A DNA stretch of 48,223 bases from Gonapodya prolifera JEL478 (GCA_001574975.1 KQ965893.1:898-49120); one strand, 5' to 3'. Positions 35,461 to 46,069 are shown, numbered from the stretch's first letter. Numbers and translations are program-made. Notes: generated from the letters alone by a model not told the origin.

Positions 35461-35773
35461 CAAGAGGTTAGATTCTGAAACCATCAAACAGCTTAAGGAA
35501 CTTGATTTGAAAATTCAAGAGAAAGACGTCAAAGCACTGAAGCTTCAATTACAGCTTGAACAACTCAGAGCACTGCAGGGTAACATTGCCCCACGCCTGC
35601 AAGCATCAGACAACTCTGCACGTAATCACACGCTCCAGATTGGCGCAGTTGATCCTTGGGTCACGTTCTGGCCCGAATGCATGATTGCGTCAGAAAGCGG
35701 TCAGCTCACAGCGTCGTCTATTCGGAGAATGTATGCTCTCTGGCTCGATCACAACGTGCCCGCAAGACGCTGA
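35461..35773 (+). other. Coiled-coil ORF fragment, possibly with a D5/primase-associated helical domain
   Basis: Frame open upstream without a clear ATG. It encodes a coiled coil (ETIKQLKELDLKIQEKDVKA) and then DPWVTFWPECMIASESGQL, TASSIRRMYALWLDHN and a stop at 35771-35773. The aromatic pattern (W..F......S.....Y..W...N) recalls the small domain attached to D5-type helicase-primases in plasmids and large DNA viruses; this is a weak, motif-level resemblance. It probably belongs to a decayed mobile element, in keeping with its neighbours. Confidence 0.3.
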
Positions 35774-37206
35774 GGGGATGGAACGAGGTGTGTTCTGGAC
35801 GCTACCTCCCCCGACGTCTTTACGCGTCTCGTCTCCCAGGTGCCCACAATATGGCGCATCGTAGACCACACTCCCATCCTTTACAGCATCAAACACACCG
35901 ACCTTCTTACACCCAACCACCCAACCTCACCGCGAACCCCTCACCCTCATCCCCAAACCCCATCGCCCTGCGCTCCCCCATCGCAGCTCGCGCTGGGACC
36001 AGCTGAGGCGTGACTGAGGAAACGTCAAACACGGAGCGTCACACGCGGGCATGAGCGGTGTAGTGTGGAGTCTCCCCACTAAACGTCAACGCGGGTGTAG
36101 TTTCGTATCACATTTCGCCCACTTGCGCGAGGTCACAAGCACTGTCTATCTCTCCCGTTTCTTTAGCTGATAGTCTACTCTGTCAGACCAACTCCGACCA
36201 CGCGCCGACCTAACCACCAAGGTGGCCCAGGCACCAGGCATCCGCACTATTGGGTCGTTGACCCACGCACGGCCGCGGTCCACAAAGAAGGGTCGGGTCG
36301 GGAAGTGCGCACAATCGTGGAAGCCGGGGTGGTCGAAAAAGGGAGGAGAGGGGAACTATCTTGTTTGGACAAAGGACTGGCGGAAGAAGGCGCTGGCCTG
36401 GGGCCTTGGTGTGAGTGGAAGCACCACCTTACAACGGACGTGGACGTCAGGCATGGCCGTGAGTATGGCACCAGCGCAGTATTAAAGGTCGCGGACGGTT
36501 TGTTAGAAATGAGTAGGAGACCACGGGACGGATGCATCTGAATGTGTAGCAACAAAATGGATGAGACGTATATGTGGCTCCTGGGTTTGGATTGGGGATG
36601 ACGGCGGGCGGCTACAGGATTTCCAGCAGGCCCAACATTTTTATGCTGATTTGTTTGTTCACTCGATTTTGAAATCATCATCTTTGAAGAAGTGCACTCT
36701 GTTTCAAAGTTCAGGATAAATTATTTGATCTTCGTGCTCCCCGTATACGTTCTTCAGCCGGAGCCCGTCCATGACTTGGTTGGCGCAAGCAAGAGAGCCT
36801 CGGGTAACCTGAGGGACTGGGGTACTCATTGCTCTATATCCGTTGTCAAAGGCTGATCATTCAGTTTTGGAGATGCAACTTGAAATTGGCAAGTATGTCT
36901 TTGGATCAACTGCAACTTTGGAAAAACGGGACCAAATAGCCAATGGCTAGGATCAAATGATTGTGGACAGGAGATGCGACTTACCTGTCCTTGCTCGAAT
37001 CGCTGTTACTGACTCGTTGGTCACGGGGCAAAAATGCTGAACGGCATGCAACAAAGAGCCGGCCCTCCTAGCGCAAAACATGCCTTCGTTCGGTTTTGTA
37101 AAAAAAGGGGCTAGAAGGATCACCAAATCACTGATAAACTCGGCTCCCTAATATGAACACGATCATGAAATAACAAAATATCCATGGCACATATTACTTC
37201 ACACGT
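35774..37206. other. No gene recognised
   Basis: ORFs of up to 144 codons are present but look like chance frames in GC-rich sequence; none shows a family motif or supported splicing. The right part is AT-richer and includes the 3' flank of the beta-lactamase-family gene. Confidence 0.45.
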
Positions 37207-39095
37207 TTATGCTTTTGTCGGTTGTTCCAATGTTTCCACACACTCCACAAACGCGAGCATGATTCTGAAATATACTTCGATCAATGAAAAGTAGTCTCGA
37301 ACCGGAGCAAAATGGCACACTCACCTTGCTGCGCGTTCATCCGTTATCCCACCACCAGCATTCAGTTTGGTGGGAGCATAACTCAGAGCACATTGTCGGA
37401 ACCTGTCCCACTGCAGGATGGACCCACCAAGTCCATCCCATCCAGACCAGCACCATCCGTCGCCCTTCCACTCGTCGGGGACGTAAGGGCTTGGAACACC
37501 GGATGAGAAGTCGATACGAACGTTTGGAACTTTGGAACCAGGACGAGATTCGGCCCAACCACCAATGCAAGAGCGAATTTGCGCGAAGGCAATAGCATCT
37601 GGAGACTGAGGCGTTCAGAAGCGATCGTTAGGAGAAGGAGATATCCAAAAAATATTTGCCTGGTACGTCGAGGTTGCGAGGGTCAACTTGGTGTGCCGTG
37701 GCATGTGTGTCGTGGTCAACTAGAGTCAGATCATTTATAGCACCTCCCATAGCCATTACGTTCGCAAAGGCAGCGAGCTAGCGTGCACATAGGAACTATA
37801 TGAAAACATTCCCAAGGAAACTGATTGACCCGAACTACCACACTCACACCTGCAGCGTTGGTCACAGTATATGTAGATGAGGTTTCCCCTCGGAGCACGT
37901 CGAGAACATTACTTTGCAGTCCACCATCCTCCTCCGGCTCCACAGCCCCGACAACAGTTGTTTTCTTGGTCACAGGAAGGGTCGAAGAGAGTGACTTGAT
38001 GGATTTGAACATAAACAACAACTCGGGAGTGAAGTGGACGCGACAGAACCGGGCATCTCTGACAATATGAGATGGCCGACTTGAGCAACTGGATCAAGCC
38101 ACAAGTCATCTCCAGCAATGGATACTCACTCGGACTTCGGAAGTCCCACGAATACGTCCACTCCAAGCTTGGCGCCCCATTTCCGCATGAGATCACCGTG
38201 AGTTGTACCCAGTGTGCGCCTGATGACTGTGATTTTGAAATACGTACAGTTGTCAATCACGTACAGTGTTTTCACATTCGCTGTGAGGCTGTGAGTGGAA
38301 ACACATATACTTACTCTCATTAATGAACCATCCTCTGACACGAGCAGTACAGTCAAGCAAGAACTGCGATAAGACCAAAACTACTGAAAGCGGGTCTGTT
38401 CAGCGTCCTCACCTTGTCAACCCATGATAACTCTTGGTTAGCTTTCCCCCGAAATTATGTGGCTGCCCTTCAATTCTCCTGGCCAGTGCATCCAGGTCAC
38501 AGAGTTCCTCTACGTGTGGCCAGTGCGGTTCATCAAGCCATCCAACGCCGGATTGGTGAGTCATCAAGTCCTGTTCTCATGTCGAATCAAGTTTGATGAG
38601 TGAAACACACAAGTGTAAGGAGTTACCTGTCCAACAGACCTTCACCAACACATCGCTCTTTCCTCCAGTCGCAAAACCCGACCACACGTCAGAAATCTTC
38701 TGATCATATTTCAACAAGCCATTGGACACGACGTGTGCCAAAGAAATCCCCTCCAGAGGTTTCCCGGCCGAGTGCACAGTGTACACGTGGTGGGGAGACA
38801 AAGGAGACGAATGGGTATTGTCCGTCCAACCACCCACGAGGTCGACGACTTTCTTGCCTTTATCTGGAGGTGGGATGAATGGTAAGAATGTCAACGAGGA
38901 ACACGGATAATGTCAGCCAACAAAATCGGATGTGGTCACAAAACCAATAGAGCGCATACGCAGAGGATAGCACTTACAGTACGCTGTAAGTCCCGCACCA
39001 ATCTCTGCATCCTCTGCAAATCCCCTCGTGAAGGCGATGGTAACAGCCTCAAATCCTTGGTCAGCAAAACCAACGATGTTGTAGTTGCCCAACAT
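37207..39095 (-). CDS. Beta-lactamase/esterase (class C, EstB-LACTB-like) serine hydrolase
   Basis: Nine exons close in one frame to 428 aa: 39095-38978, 38863-38640, 38570-38413, 38334-38315, 38226-38130, 38058-37839, 37777-37667, 37605-37325, 37264-37207. It starts at MLGNYNIVGFADQGFEAV; then AEDAEIGAGL and VVDLVGGWTD precede the nucleophile motif SxxK (VHSAGKPLEG). KDLMTHQSGVGWLDEPHW follows, with a YHGLTRGW tyrosine region replacing the YxN motif. GAKLGVDVFVGLPKSE, LAAFANVMAMGG and GWDGLGGSILQWD close the fold in family order. Such proteins are mostly esterases or transpeptidase-like hydrolases rather than antibiotic resistance enzymes. Exon 4 is 20 nt. Intron 2 uses a GTCTGT donor because the nearby GTAACT would break the frame. 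No signal peptide, so probably cytosolic. Confidence 0.88.
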
Positions 39096-40211
39096 CAATC
39101 GCGAAGTCGTGGAGGTGTGATGATGATATAGCCGGATTTCGTTGGGAAAGGCGGTCGGATGAAGGGTGCCGGCGCGCTGGAGGGGAAATACGGATAAAGT
39201 CAGCCGACAGTATGAACACCATGTGTGTACACCGTACAAATAATTTGTCAAATTCTTCGGATGGAATCTTCGGCTATCCTGTCTGCTGACCATGGGTCAT
39301 GGTTCTTTGGGTCAGGTCATGACCCACGGTTCAAAGGTATTTCAACCTGCATGGTTAGGAAACCTTCATGTTTGTGGAACCAACACAAATTTTGCCACGA
39401 CCCAACGAAGTGCCTGGTCCTTCAGAGGGTTGCGGTCATAAAACTACTCCTGCCTTCTCCACCGCATGTTTTCCTTTCTCGCACACCGTACATGCGGACG
39501 CCCAGGTAGGGGTTCGGAAATTACGAAAGATGTAGGGAAAGAGCGACGGTACGGGGTAGTACCTTTTATAGTACTGAAAACATTCCAATACAAGAAGAAC
39601 TTCAAAAACACCACATCCCCTCCTCGACAACCGCCCTCAATCCTCGGCTCGGTATACTGCACTAGCTGCCACCAGCCCCAGTTCCCGTATTCCCAGTTGC
39701 ACGCGCCTCATATAAATCCCATCGTCTCAACTCCCGGTTGACACTTCCCGCGTCCCATCACTATCTGCGCTCAAGGGTTCGCCCACCAGATACCATAGAC
39801 CTACGGCAATCCTCCCAGCACCATTCACGGCGGTCATGGAAATGAAATCATAACGTGGGAAGAGGGTGGACGGGTTGCGGGTCACTGCTCGACTGAAAGT
39901 TGGGGACAGAGTCAAGGCTTACCCTGATGCACATCATACTCATCCTCGTAAGGCGCCACAGTGAGACATGTACACAATAGGTCCACAATACCCTCACACC
40001 ATGTCTGGTGTGGTCCACGGTAACAATGAGGAGGGTGGCACGGCAATCTGCTTCAATGCAGCGTTTCTGCTCTGAAGTGAGACAAGACGCTGCGTCAAAG
40101 CAGTGGTACGACCATGTAGGTACGAGTAGTTGGAAGTAAACCTTGACAGTTGCCTGGAAGAGTCCAAAAGTTGCTTCATGGGAGTAAACACTTGCAATGG
40201 CACTTGAGCTC
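39096..40211. other. No gene recognised
   Basis: A minus-strand frame of 135 codons (39848-40255) overlaps the end of the ankyrin gene in another frame and might be an alternative 3' exon, but no motif supports it. The rest is non-coding as far as I can see. Confidence 0.4.
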
Positions 40212-41033
40212 TCACAATGACACAGCCCGGTTCCTTGCTTCCTTCGCCTGCACATTCCCTTCTAAAGTTGACAAAAGATCAGAGAGCTCCCGAAACTGCG
40301 TCGTGAGAGTTGTGTTGGCAAGTTCGAGTGGGGAAGGACCAGTAGGAGCGGGGCGAGGAATGGGGCTGCGCTGGTGAGACTTGAGGGTGCGGATAAACTC
40401 CCGGTCTGGATTTTTATGAGCGGCTTCCAGTTCAACATTGGTGACGCGTGCACCGTACGCGAGCAGAAGACAGGTGATCTCGACGTTCGGTTGAACAGTG
40501 AAAGACTCGTACGCGTCTTGCTGCTTTGTGGTGTGTTTGAGTATGACCGCGCCACCTCGCAGATTGATGAAGAGTATTCCGTCGCTGTTTGGAATGTCGG
40601 CTTTGCGTCCGTTGCAGCTTTTCGACATCCCACCACTCCCAACAGCCGCAGCAAGGGCGGACGGGAAACTGTGCGTGTACCACCATCTCGCTAGCTGCCA
40701 CTCGCCCGCAGTCCAGTTCCGATCCCCGATGTAAGGATTGCTTGTTCTCCACTGCACCTCTCCGTCGACTCTCGCGCCATTCTCCAGCAGTACCCTGACA
40801 ACTGCAACCCTTGCGTGCAGAATCGCCAACAGCAGCGCACCCTCGCACTCCACAGTCTCCTCCTTCCACTCGTATCCTCCTCCAAACAGCCCAGTCCCGT
40901 TGCTGACCTTCGCCCTCACCGNCACTCTCTTCCGCGCATCCGGACTCGCCCCCGCCTCAATCAGCCGCTTGGCATCGACCTCCCGTCCATCCTCTGCGGC
41001 TTCGATGAGCTGATCATTGAGCGTGGCGGACAT
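40212..41033 (-). CDS. Ankyrin-repeat protein
   Basis: 274 codons, single exon, ATG 41031-41033. Ankyrin-type helices are visible at the start (DQLIEAAEDGREVDAKRLIE, AGASPDAR), mid (GALLLAILHARVAVVRVLLE, NGARVDG) and near residue 190 (EITCLLLAYGARV). The loops between are long and divergent, so only about three repeats are recognisable. A proline-rich linker and a Leu-rich helix end it. Such short ankyrin proteins are abundant in zoosporic fungi, and binding partner is unknown. An N at 40922 affects one codon near residue 38; the frame is kept across it, so it stands for one base. Confidence 0.75.
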   Translation of the reverse strand: MSATLNDQLIEAAEDGREVDAKRLIEAGASPDARKRVXVRAKVSNGTGLFGGGYEWKEETVECEGALLLAILHARVAVVRVLLENGARVDGEVQWRTSNPYIGDRNWTAGEWQLARWWYTHSFPSALAAAVGSGGMSKSCNGRKADIPNSDGILFINLRGGAVILKHTTKQQDAYESFTVQPNVEITCLLLAYGARVTNVELEAAHKNPDREFIRTLKSHQRSPIPRPAPTGPSPLELANTTLTTQFRELSDLLSTLEGNVQAKEARNRAVSL

Positions 41034-42667
41034 CCGATCTGTTTTTGGTGGCTATTTTGGGTGTTTGCTTGGATGTGGAGGCACTTCTTGAAGGCGAAAT
41101 ACTCCAATGGATTTATATTATCAATCACAATCACATTCCAACACTATGAGTCCGATATAACTACCAGCGGATACTTGGTTCTGGCGTTGTCTTGGTGCCA
41201 TTGCTGCAAGATTGCGGGATACTCAGTAACCAGAAGCAGAGTCCTTCTCGCATGCAAAAACCATGACGTTTCTTTCAGAAAACGTCGTGTCTTTGTCGGT
41301 GAAGTGGATCGGAAACAATGGTGCGGTTGTTTCTGCGGTGATCACGCACTTACCGCGTTCTTCACTTTCCTGTGTCGTCTTTCTTCACTGGCCGGCATAA
41401 TGGGAAGACCAACCGATGGAGGGCGCGCGGTGCGTGTGGCNGACTGTTGCTGGCGGTGAGTCGTGTCGTGTGTCGTGTCGACGGGGACTGTCCATCCCCC
41501 ACGACTCAATTTGCTAGCTGTCTGCGCGTGCTGGCTGAAGTCGAACTCGCACGGTCCCGAAGCGAGTGTCTGTCTGCAGGTGTCGCGGACTCTGTGTACC
41601 CGGGCTGTGCGGAACCGCAAGTATATCGTCGCACAATCTCGAGCTGCAGACCCCGGACCAATGCAGGACGCAAACGACGAATACGCCACGCCACACCACG
41701 CCAATGAGTCGCTTCTCGCCCTGTTACTCGCGACCCGCCACGCCGCTCCCTCCTCACTCATCCCTCGACGCCATTGTCGGAACCTCGCCTACGTCCCCAT
41801 CAGCTAAGGACCGCAGGCTTCCACTCTCCGCATTGGACGCAAGTTAGACCTGTTTGCAACCCAATTGCCACGCAGTTGCTCCCCGCTTGCTCTGCGCCGT
41901 CCTCTTGGCTGAACTTTGGAAGCAAGTGGCATGGAAGGGTGTTNGCCGTTGGGTGACCAGAATGAAAACTGCGACTGCCGGCGCTGGTCGCAGTTTTGTG
42001 CGCGGATTGGAGGATATCGTGATGTGGAGATAGGCGGAGAGAGGTGAGTGGCATCTGCTGACTGAACGTGGAGTCGCAAAACCAATACAGCCACTCCCCC
42101 AGTTATCTGTCTCCCTTCTCGCTTACCCAGACCNCTCTTTTCCGCGCTTGTCCAGAACTTCCTTTCAGCACTCACATCTCATCCATTGGAATCTTCGCTC
42201 CATCACCCTACGCGCCACCATGAATTAATGCTTCGGGTGAGGCCTGGTTTGGAGGAGAGGTAGGGTCCTTCCATGTTCACCACAAGAACTTTCGGACTAA
42301 AATGCAGCTCGTAGGCGTCACTTTCCAAAAGATGCAGTTCAACCTTGCATACCAAGAAGGGGTGAGAGGATACGATTTCAGTGACACGGCCATTCAAGCA
42401 TTTGGAGCACGGATGGACCCGCCAATTTCTTGTTAGACGTGATGTAATCGTAGAAGTAGGGTCTTATACTCTTCCTCAAAAAATGTAATAAAATGAACGC
42501 GACCGGTTGTTGGAGACCACTAGCGTCGACCCTTTTTAGTACAATAGTTTGGTACTGCAATAGTGGGTCCGCATTCGAGACTGGAACTGCAGGAGGTGTT
42601 GAAAGGGACGTCGCCTTGGATTGTGTCTTAGTCGCACTTTGTTCAATATGTGCACATTTCACTAACT
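41034..42667. other. No gene recognised; three ambiguous bases
   Basis: Overlapping ORFs on both strands at 41342-41850 look like chance frames in GC-rich sequence. A minus-strand pair of frames at 42203-42662 has no motif I recognise. Ns at 41441, 41944 and 42134 show weaker assembly here. Confidence 0.45.
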
Positions 42668-42813
42668 AATTGACGGATTCTCTTGAATTTGATCTTCGAA
42701 GTTTTGATTGTATTGTTTACATTGTATTTTTAGTTGTGTATTTATTTGTTTATATACATTGTTTACATTTTTCACATTTTTGAAATTTTTTCTGTGCTCA
42801 AAATAATAACGAA
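42668..42813. promoter_or_regulatory. AT-rich block upstream of the recombinase relic
   Basis: About 145 bp rich in A and T (for example TTGTTTACATTGTATTTTTA) in otherwise balanced sequence, ending just before the recombinase ATG. It may be the promoter or the left end of the mobile element; no terminal repeat was found. Confidence 0.4.
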
Positions 42814-43179
42814 ATGAAAGATGCAAAATTCATCCCATCAGCATCAATCATCTCAGAATACAAAGTCAGTGGCAGTGGGCTCAGAAAGCGGGCAGAGGAA
42901 GGGAAAATCGAAATTACTCGTCTCCCAGGAGGAAAATGACTCTACAATGCCGACGATGTTGCACGATTCTTTGGACATTCAAGTGCAGACCTCGCTTCCC
43001 AAAGATGGAGAATCATCTACGCGCNCGTCTCCAGCGCCCACCAAAAAGAAGACCTCAAAAGGCAAATCAAGTTCCTCAAAGAAAAGTGCCCAGACCACGA
43101 GCTCATCTCAGACAAAGAAATTTTTGAGCGAGTTAAAAACTTGCTCAAAAACTCACTCAACTCGCTTGAAGCGAATTGA
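42814..43179 (+). pseudogene. tnpA: IS607-family serine recombinase (TnpA) relic
   Basis: From ATG 42814 a MerR-like helix-turn-helix reads KFIPSASIISEYKVSGSGLR, KRAEEGKIEITRLPGGK. After a TGA at 42937-42939 the same frame continues LYNADDVARFF and the resolvase catalytic start RIIYAxVSSAHQKEDLKRQI, FLKEKCPDHELISD. IS607 TnpA has exactly this order: DNA-binding domain first, then Y-x-R-V-S-S with the nucleophilic serine. The Arg codon holds the N at 43025, with frame kept. After LISD the expected GSGLN stretch is missing and an unrelated frame runs to a stop at 43177-43179, so the catalytic domain is truncated as well as interrupted. It was probably transferred from bacteria or large DNA viruses long ago (inference); no TnpB/Fanzor partner was found. 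Confidence 0.85.
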
Positions 43180-43802
43180 GTTGGTTGGTTTTCAAAAATA
43201 GCGAGTTGCGAGTTGATTGTTTTCAACTCGCGAGTTAACTTGTCAACTCGCACTCTTATTTTGGAGGTGCGTCTAAACATGTTCTCAATCGCGTCGACAG
43301 ATTTCGAAGATTCTAACCCAAGCGTCTTTGCCAGGCCAGCCGGACTGCAAACCAGTCCAACAAGATCGTTATTGTGGAGAATTCGGGCAAGTTTGGAGTG
43401 GGCAGAATCCAAGTTGATCTTTTTCACTGCCGCGGCAGCCTCAAAAGCCATCCTGCGAGCGGGGACCGACGGATTGTTGGAAACGGAGAAGAGTTCCTTA
43501 GTTTTGGGTCTCTTGATCTTCCAGCGGTTGTAGTTGTTGATAGAGTACCCGCGCGATTGGAGGCGAAGGTTCAAGTTCGAAGGAGCCACCCCCATTACAG
43601 CCGCCAGTTGAGCGGAAGAATACGACGCGATACACAGGTCATCTCAAGCGTCGATGACAAAAATTTGGCCTTGTCTTGGGGACTGGTGGACGGATGGGTC
43701 AGAAACGGCTTCTGCCAATCCTTTCAGTATTGAACTCACTTGACGCTTCGATGGCACTTTAGATGCAGTTGGGTTTTGAGAAGAAGAAGAAGCGGACGCC
43801 AT
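43017..43802 (-). pseudogene. Helix-turn-helix and coiled-coil ORF with one in-frame TGA (left copy)
   Basis: ATG at 43800-43802. The same frame runs about 260 codons with a single TGA at 43644-43646 (codon 53). Content: Ser-rich N-terminus, SYSSAQLAAVMGVAPSNLNL (helix-turn-helix-like), a Lys/Arg patch, then alpha-helical sequence with VRVDKLTRELKTINSQLAI as a coiled coil. The end is uncertain because the frame runs antisense into the recombinase relic until a stop at 43017-43019. It looks like a DNA-binding accessory protein of a mobile element, but I do not recognise a family. It is divergent from the nuclease gene starting near 44215. A second identical copy is at 47447-48223. Confidence 0.5.
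43128..43251. repeat. Cluster of GCGAGTT / AACTCGC heptamers
   Basis: Seven heptamers in 124 bp: GCGAGTT at 43128, 43201, 43208 and 43230; AACTCGC at 43159, 43225 and 43245. The sites at 43225 and 43230 overlap as a palindrome. The mirrored cluster lies at 47998-48121. It may be a protein-binding iteron array or codon-level repetition within the coiled-coil ORF. Confidence 0.65.
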
Positions 43803-43863
43803 GATTGGTTGCTCATCTTGGGCTAGGTTCCCTCCCTCTCAGTCGTTATTTTGAGTTGCTGTC

Positions 43864-44026
43864 GATACCAGAAACGACCAACATATGGTATCACTCTTTC
43901 TATAATGAGTCCAAATAAACCGTTCAATCCTTGCATGTCTTCACAATACCATTCATTTATCTGATACCTTTCCGAGCAAATGGTAGTTGGTTTGAAACGT
44001 CCTCATCCTTGTAAATTGCTGATACC
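43864..44026. promoter_or_regulatory. Divergent promoter with repeated GATACC sites
   Basis: Four hexamers between the divergent ORFs: GATACC at 43864, 43963 and 44021, and its complement GGTATC at 43887. Two are extended to CTGATACCTT. The intergenic gap is about 410 bp. These are candidate operator sites for the HTH protein encoded alongside (inference). Mirrored at 47223-47385. Confidence 0.4.
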
Positions 44027-44214
44027 TTCCATTGATAAGCTACAATCTGGTTTCGAAGGGTGAATGAAACAGAAGTGGTGGCTGCATTGGATTTCTTCTC
44101 TATTTACCTGTCTCCCACCCCACTTAGCCAGCCTTGCACCCAACATCTGGCTTCTCGACCCTCAGCTCAAAACCTACACCAGTCTCAGATTCTGCAAACC
44201 AAACTGTGTGTGGA

Positions 44215-46043
44215 ATGTTGACAACAACTGCAAAGGAGACTTCTGGGATCAAACATCGCCGAAACAAACAGAAACCAAGAGATTTGAAAGACCGCAAGCA
44301 GGAATTTCCTAAGCCAGAAGCATCTTTGCCAACTGGTAGAATCAAGAAGAGTGTAGTACCTGCCGTAGGTGTTCCAGCATGTAAAGTTGTCCTTTTGCGT
44401 TTTTTCAAACCTCGTTCTGCTGGATCAGGTCGCCAAGTCTAGAGCAAATCAAGTCAACTCATTTGCAATTAGCGATGCGATTGTGGCATCACTTGATGAA
44501 AACGAGACCCCAAACTCGGATGTGGATCCCGGCCTCGTCCTAGAAAGGAGTGCCAAAACACGTACCCCAACCACATTAAAGGTCGTGAACTTACGTTTTA
44601 AGAATCAGAATGATGGAAGAAACGCGGATGATGAGACTTTTGCGGAGTTCATCAGCACTTTCCATCAACACCTCAAACATATCAAGGATCGTTCGAATCA
44701 TTTGCAATTGGCTAATGCGCGGAAAATTAACAAACTGGTGGATAAAATGCTTGGTCTGTATTTGATATAATGTGTCCTTTGCTCCGTACTGGAACTGTTC
44801 TATCGCACTAAGTTCGCGAGTATGGTGATAACGACGTGATGGAACCCTTAAAGAAAGTCTTGGATTTCCTGGAAACCCTTTCCCAGCTTGACAAAAAGTT
44901 GAAACAGTTTCAAGATTCACTGGTGCTATGCCTCCGTTATGCTCAATCGAGCGGCAGGTAAGCCCACTGTTGACCGGATGGTATCAGCATCTGAAAGATG
45001 GGATTAGTTTCACAAGGGATCAGATTTATACGCTTTCAGAACTTCTTACCGATTCCGGTCTGGATGATTATTCTTTTGACGCACTTAAACTGGCCGCTCA
45101 GTTGGACCATCCAGAAGCTATGTTTGAACTCTATCGCCGATGTGCCGAAAACAATAACCTGCAAGCGCGAGAATGGCTGGATAAAGCAATCAATGCAGGG
45201 AGTCTTGGAGCAAACAGCCATTTGCAAAGATGCACACGGAAGATGTGGAGCATTCTCGACAGAATATGGGATCGTATCAAAAAGACACCTGGCCTCGACA
45301 AGTATTTATTTGTGACAAAGTTCTGCGAGTCCTGGGAAGTCCAAAACCAATTGACCAAAGTTGGTTTTGTACATGATATCCACAAGGAGAGGAAAATTGA
45401 AGTGCCAAGTATTCCAAATCCATTTGGGATGCCTTCAACTGCTTTCGGTACCACGATTGGATATATTGCAGCAGCGGGCCTTGGATGTCTGGACCTTCCT
45501 CCTCCCAAATCTTCCAAACATGAAACTTTTGAGCGGGGACAATTTAATGACGTGTTTATTTCTTGTCGGGGTAAGCTGACAAAGGAACTACTCAAGTACA
45601 GAATGAAGATGGCATGGCCTAAAGGGAGAGGTAGAGAATTTTCTAGAGCTTTGGAGTTCTTCTGGAAGCTCAAGCAAGAGATTTTTGATACAATGCGTCA
45701 GGTTTCGGAAGCTGTCAAAATAGATCGCTGGTCATCTGAAGTGCCTTTGGAAGGCCACCGACTTCATGGCAGCTGTGATTTATTTGGGAAGGGCAAAAAG
45801 AGACACGTCATTATTGAAGTGAAGTGGACAAATGGCTCTTACCACGAAGAAGAAACCTCGCAGTTGGTCTTATACAGTATGCTCGCGAGTATTCATATTG
45901 ACAAGGGTCATGGGATGTTTGCACATGGGCAGGCGTACGTGTCTTTGAGTAGATGTACCGCGTTGGAAGGGTTGACTCTGGAAAGGGCACTTGCGAAGAG
46001 GGATACAATTGTGGATAAAAAGCTCAGAAGTCTGTTCATATAG
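44215..46043 (+). CDS. Sel1-like repeat, PD-(D/E)XK nuclease and Pif1 motif VI fusion protein
   Basis: Four exons (44215-44352, 44429-44753, 44813-44957, 45017-46043) close in frame to 544 aa; the N-terminus may extend further upstream. Order: basic Lys-rich start; helical region with a coiled coil (KKVLDFLETLSQLDKKLKQF); Sel1-like repeats (SFDALKLAAQLDHPEAMFEL, QAREWLDKAINAGS); then a RecB-like nuclease core with helix REFSRALEFFWKLKQEIFDT. Its metal-site residues read VPLEG (Glu), GSCDLFG (Asp) and HVIIEVKW (E-x-K), followed by Gln and Tyr of the QxxxY motif (QLVLYSML). The end reads FAHGQAYVSLSRCTALEGL, the last motif of Pif1-family helicases, without helicase motifs I-V. The combination suggests a DNA-processing protein of a mobile element. 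If the third intron is retained, an alternative start at 44928 is open. Confidence 0.68.
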
Positions 46044-46069
46044 TTACATAAGCTAGTTTTAACACTTGA

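Larger units (their letters stand above)
43026..45179 (+). repeat. Left arm of a perfect 2154-bp inverted repeat
   Basis: Every position i in this arm pairs with 91249 minus i in 46070-48223. Open reading frames of identical sequence map exactly under this rule with no length differences (for example 43213-43533 with 47716-48036, 44369-44770 with 46479-46880). Arm ends: base 43026 pairs with the last base of the window; 45179 pairs with 46070. The spacer is 45180-46069 (890 bp). Confidence 0.95.

Noticed and set aside
41342-41850. Overlapping long ORFs on both strands as a gene
   Set aside because: Frames on both strands are similarly open in GC-rich sequence and none shows a family motif.
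42937-42939. TGA recoded as an amino acid
   Set aside because: DAO, the calcium pump, epimerase copy 2 and several other intact genes end at TGA, so TGA is an ordinary stop here.
40922-43025. Single Ns as scaffold gaps of unknown length
   Set aside because: The ankyrin frame (40922) and the recombinase frame (43025) both continue correctly across the N, so at least these two stand for exactly one ambiguous base.
44928-45016. Start of the nuclease gene at ATG 44928
   Set aside because: The upstream exon (coiled coil ending SSGR) joins 45017 in phase through a GTAAGC...ACAAG intron, giving a longer, more coherent protein; the ATG lies in another frame. It remains possible as an alternative start.
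44215-46043. TnpB/Fanzor partner of the IS607 relic
   Set aside because: No RuvC-like motifs or CxxC...CxxC zinc knuckle were seen; the catalytic signature is PD-(D/E)XK instead.
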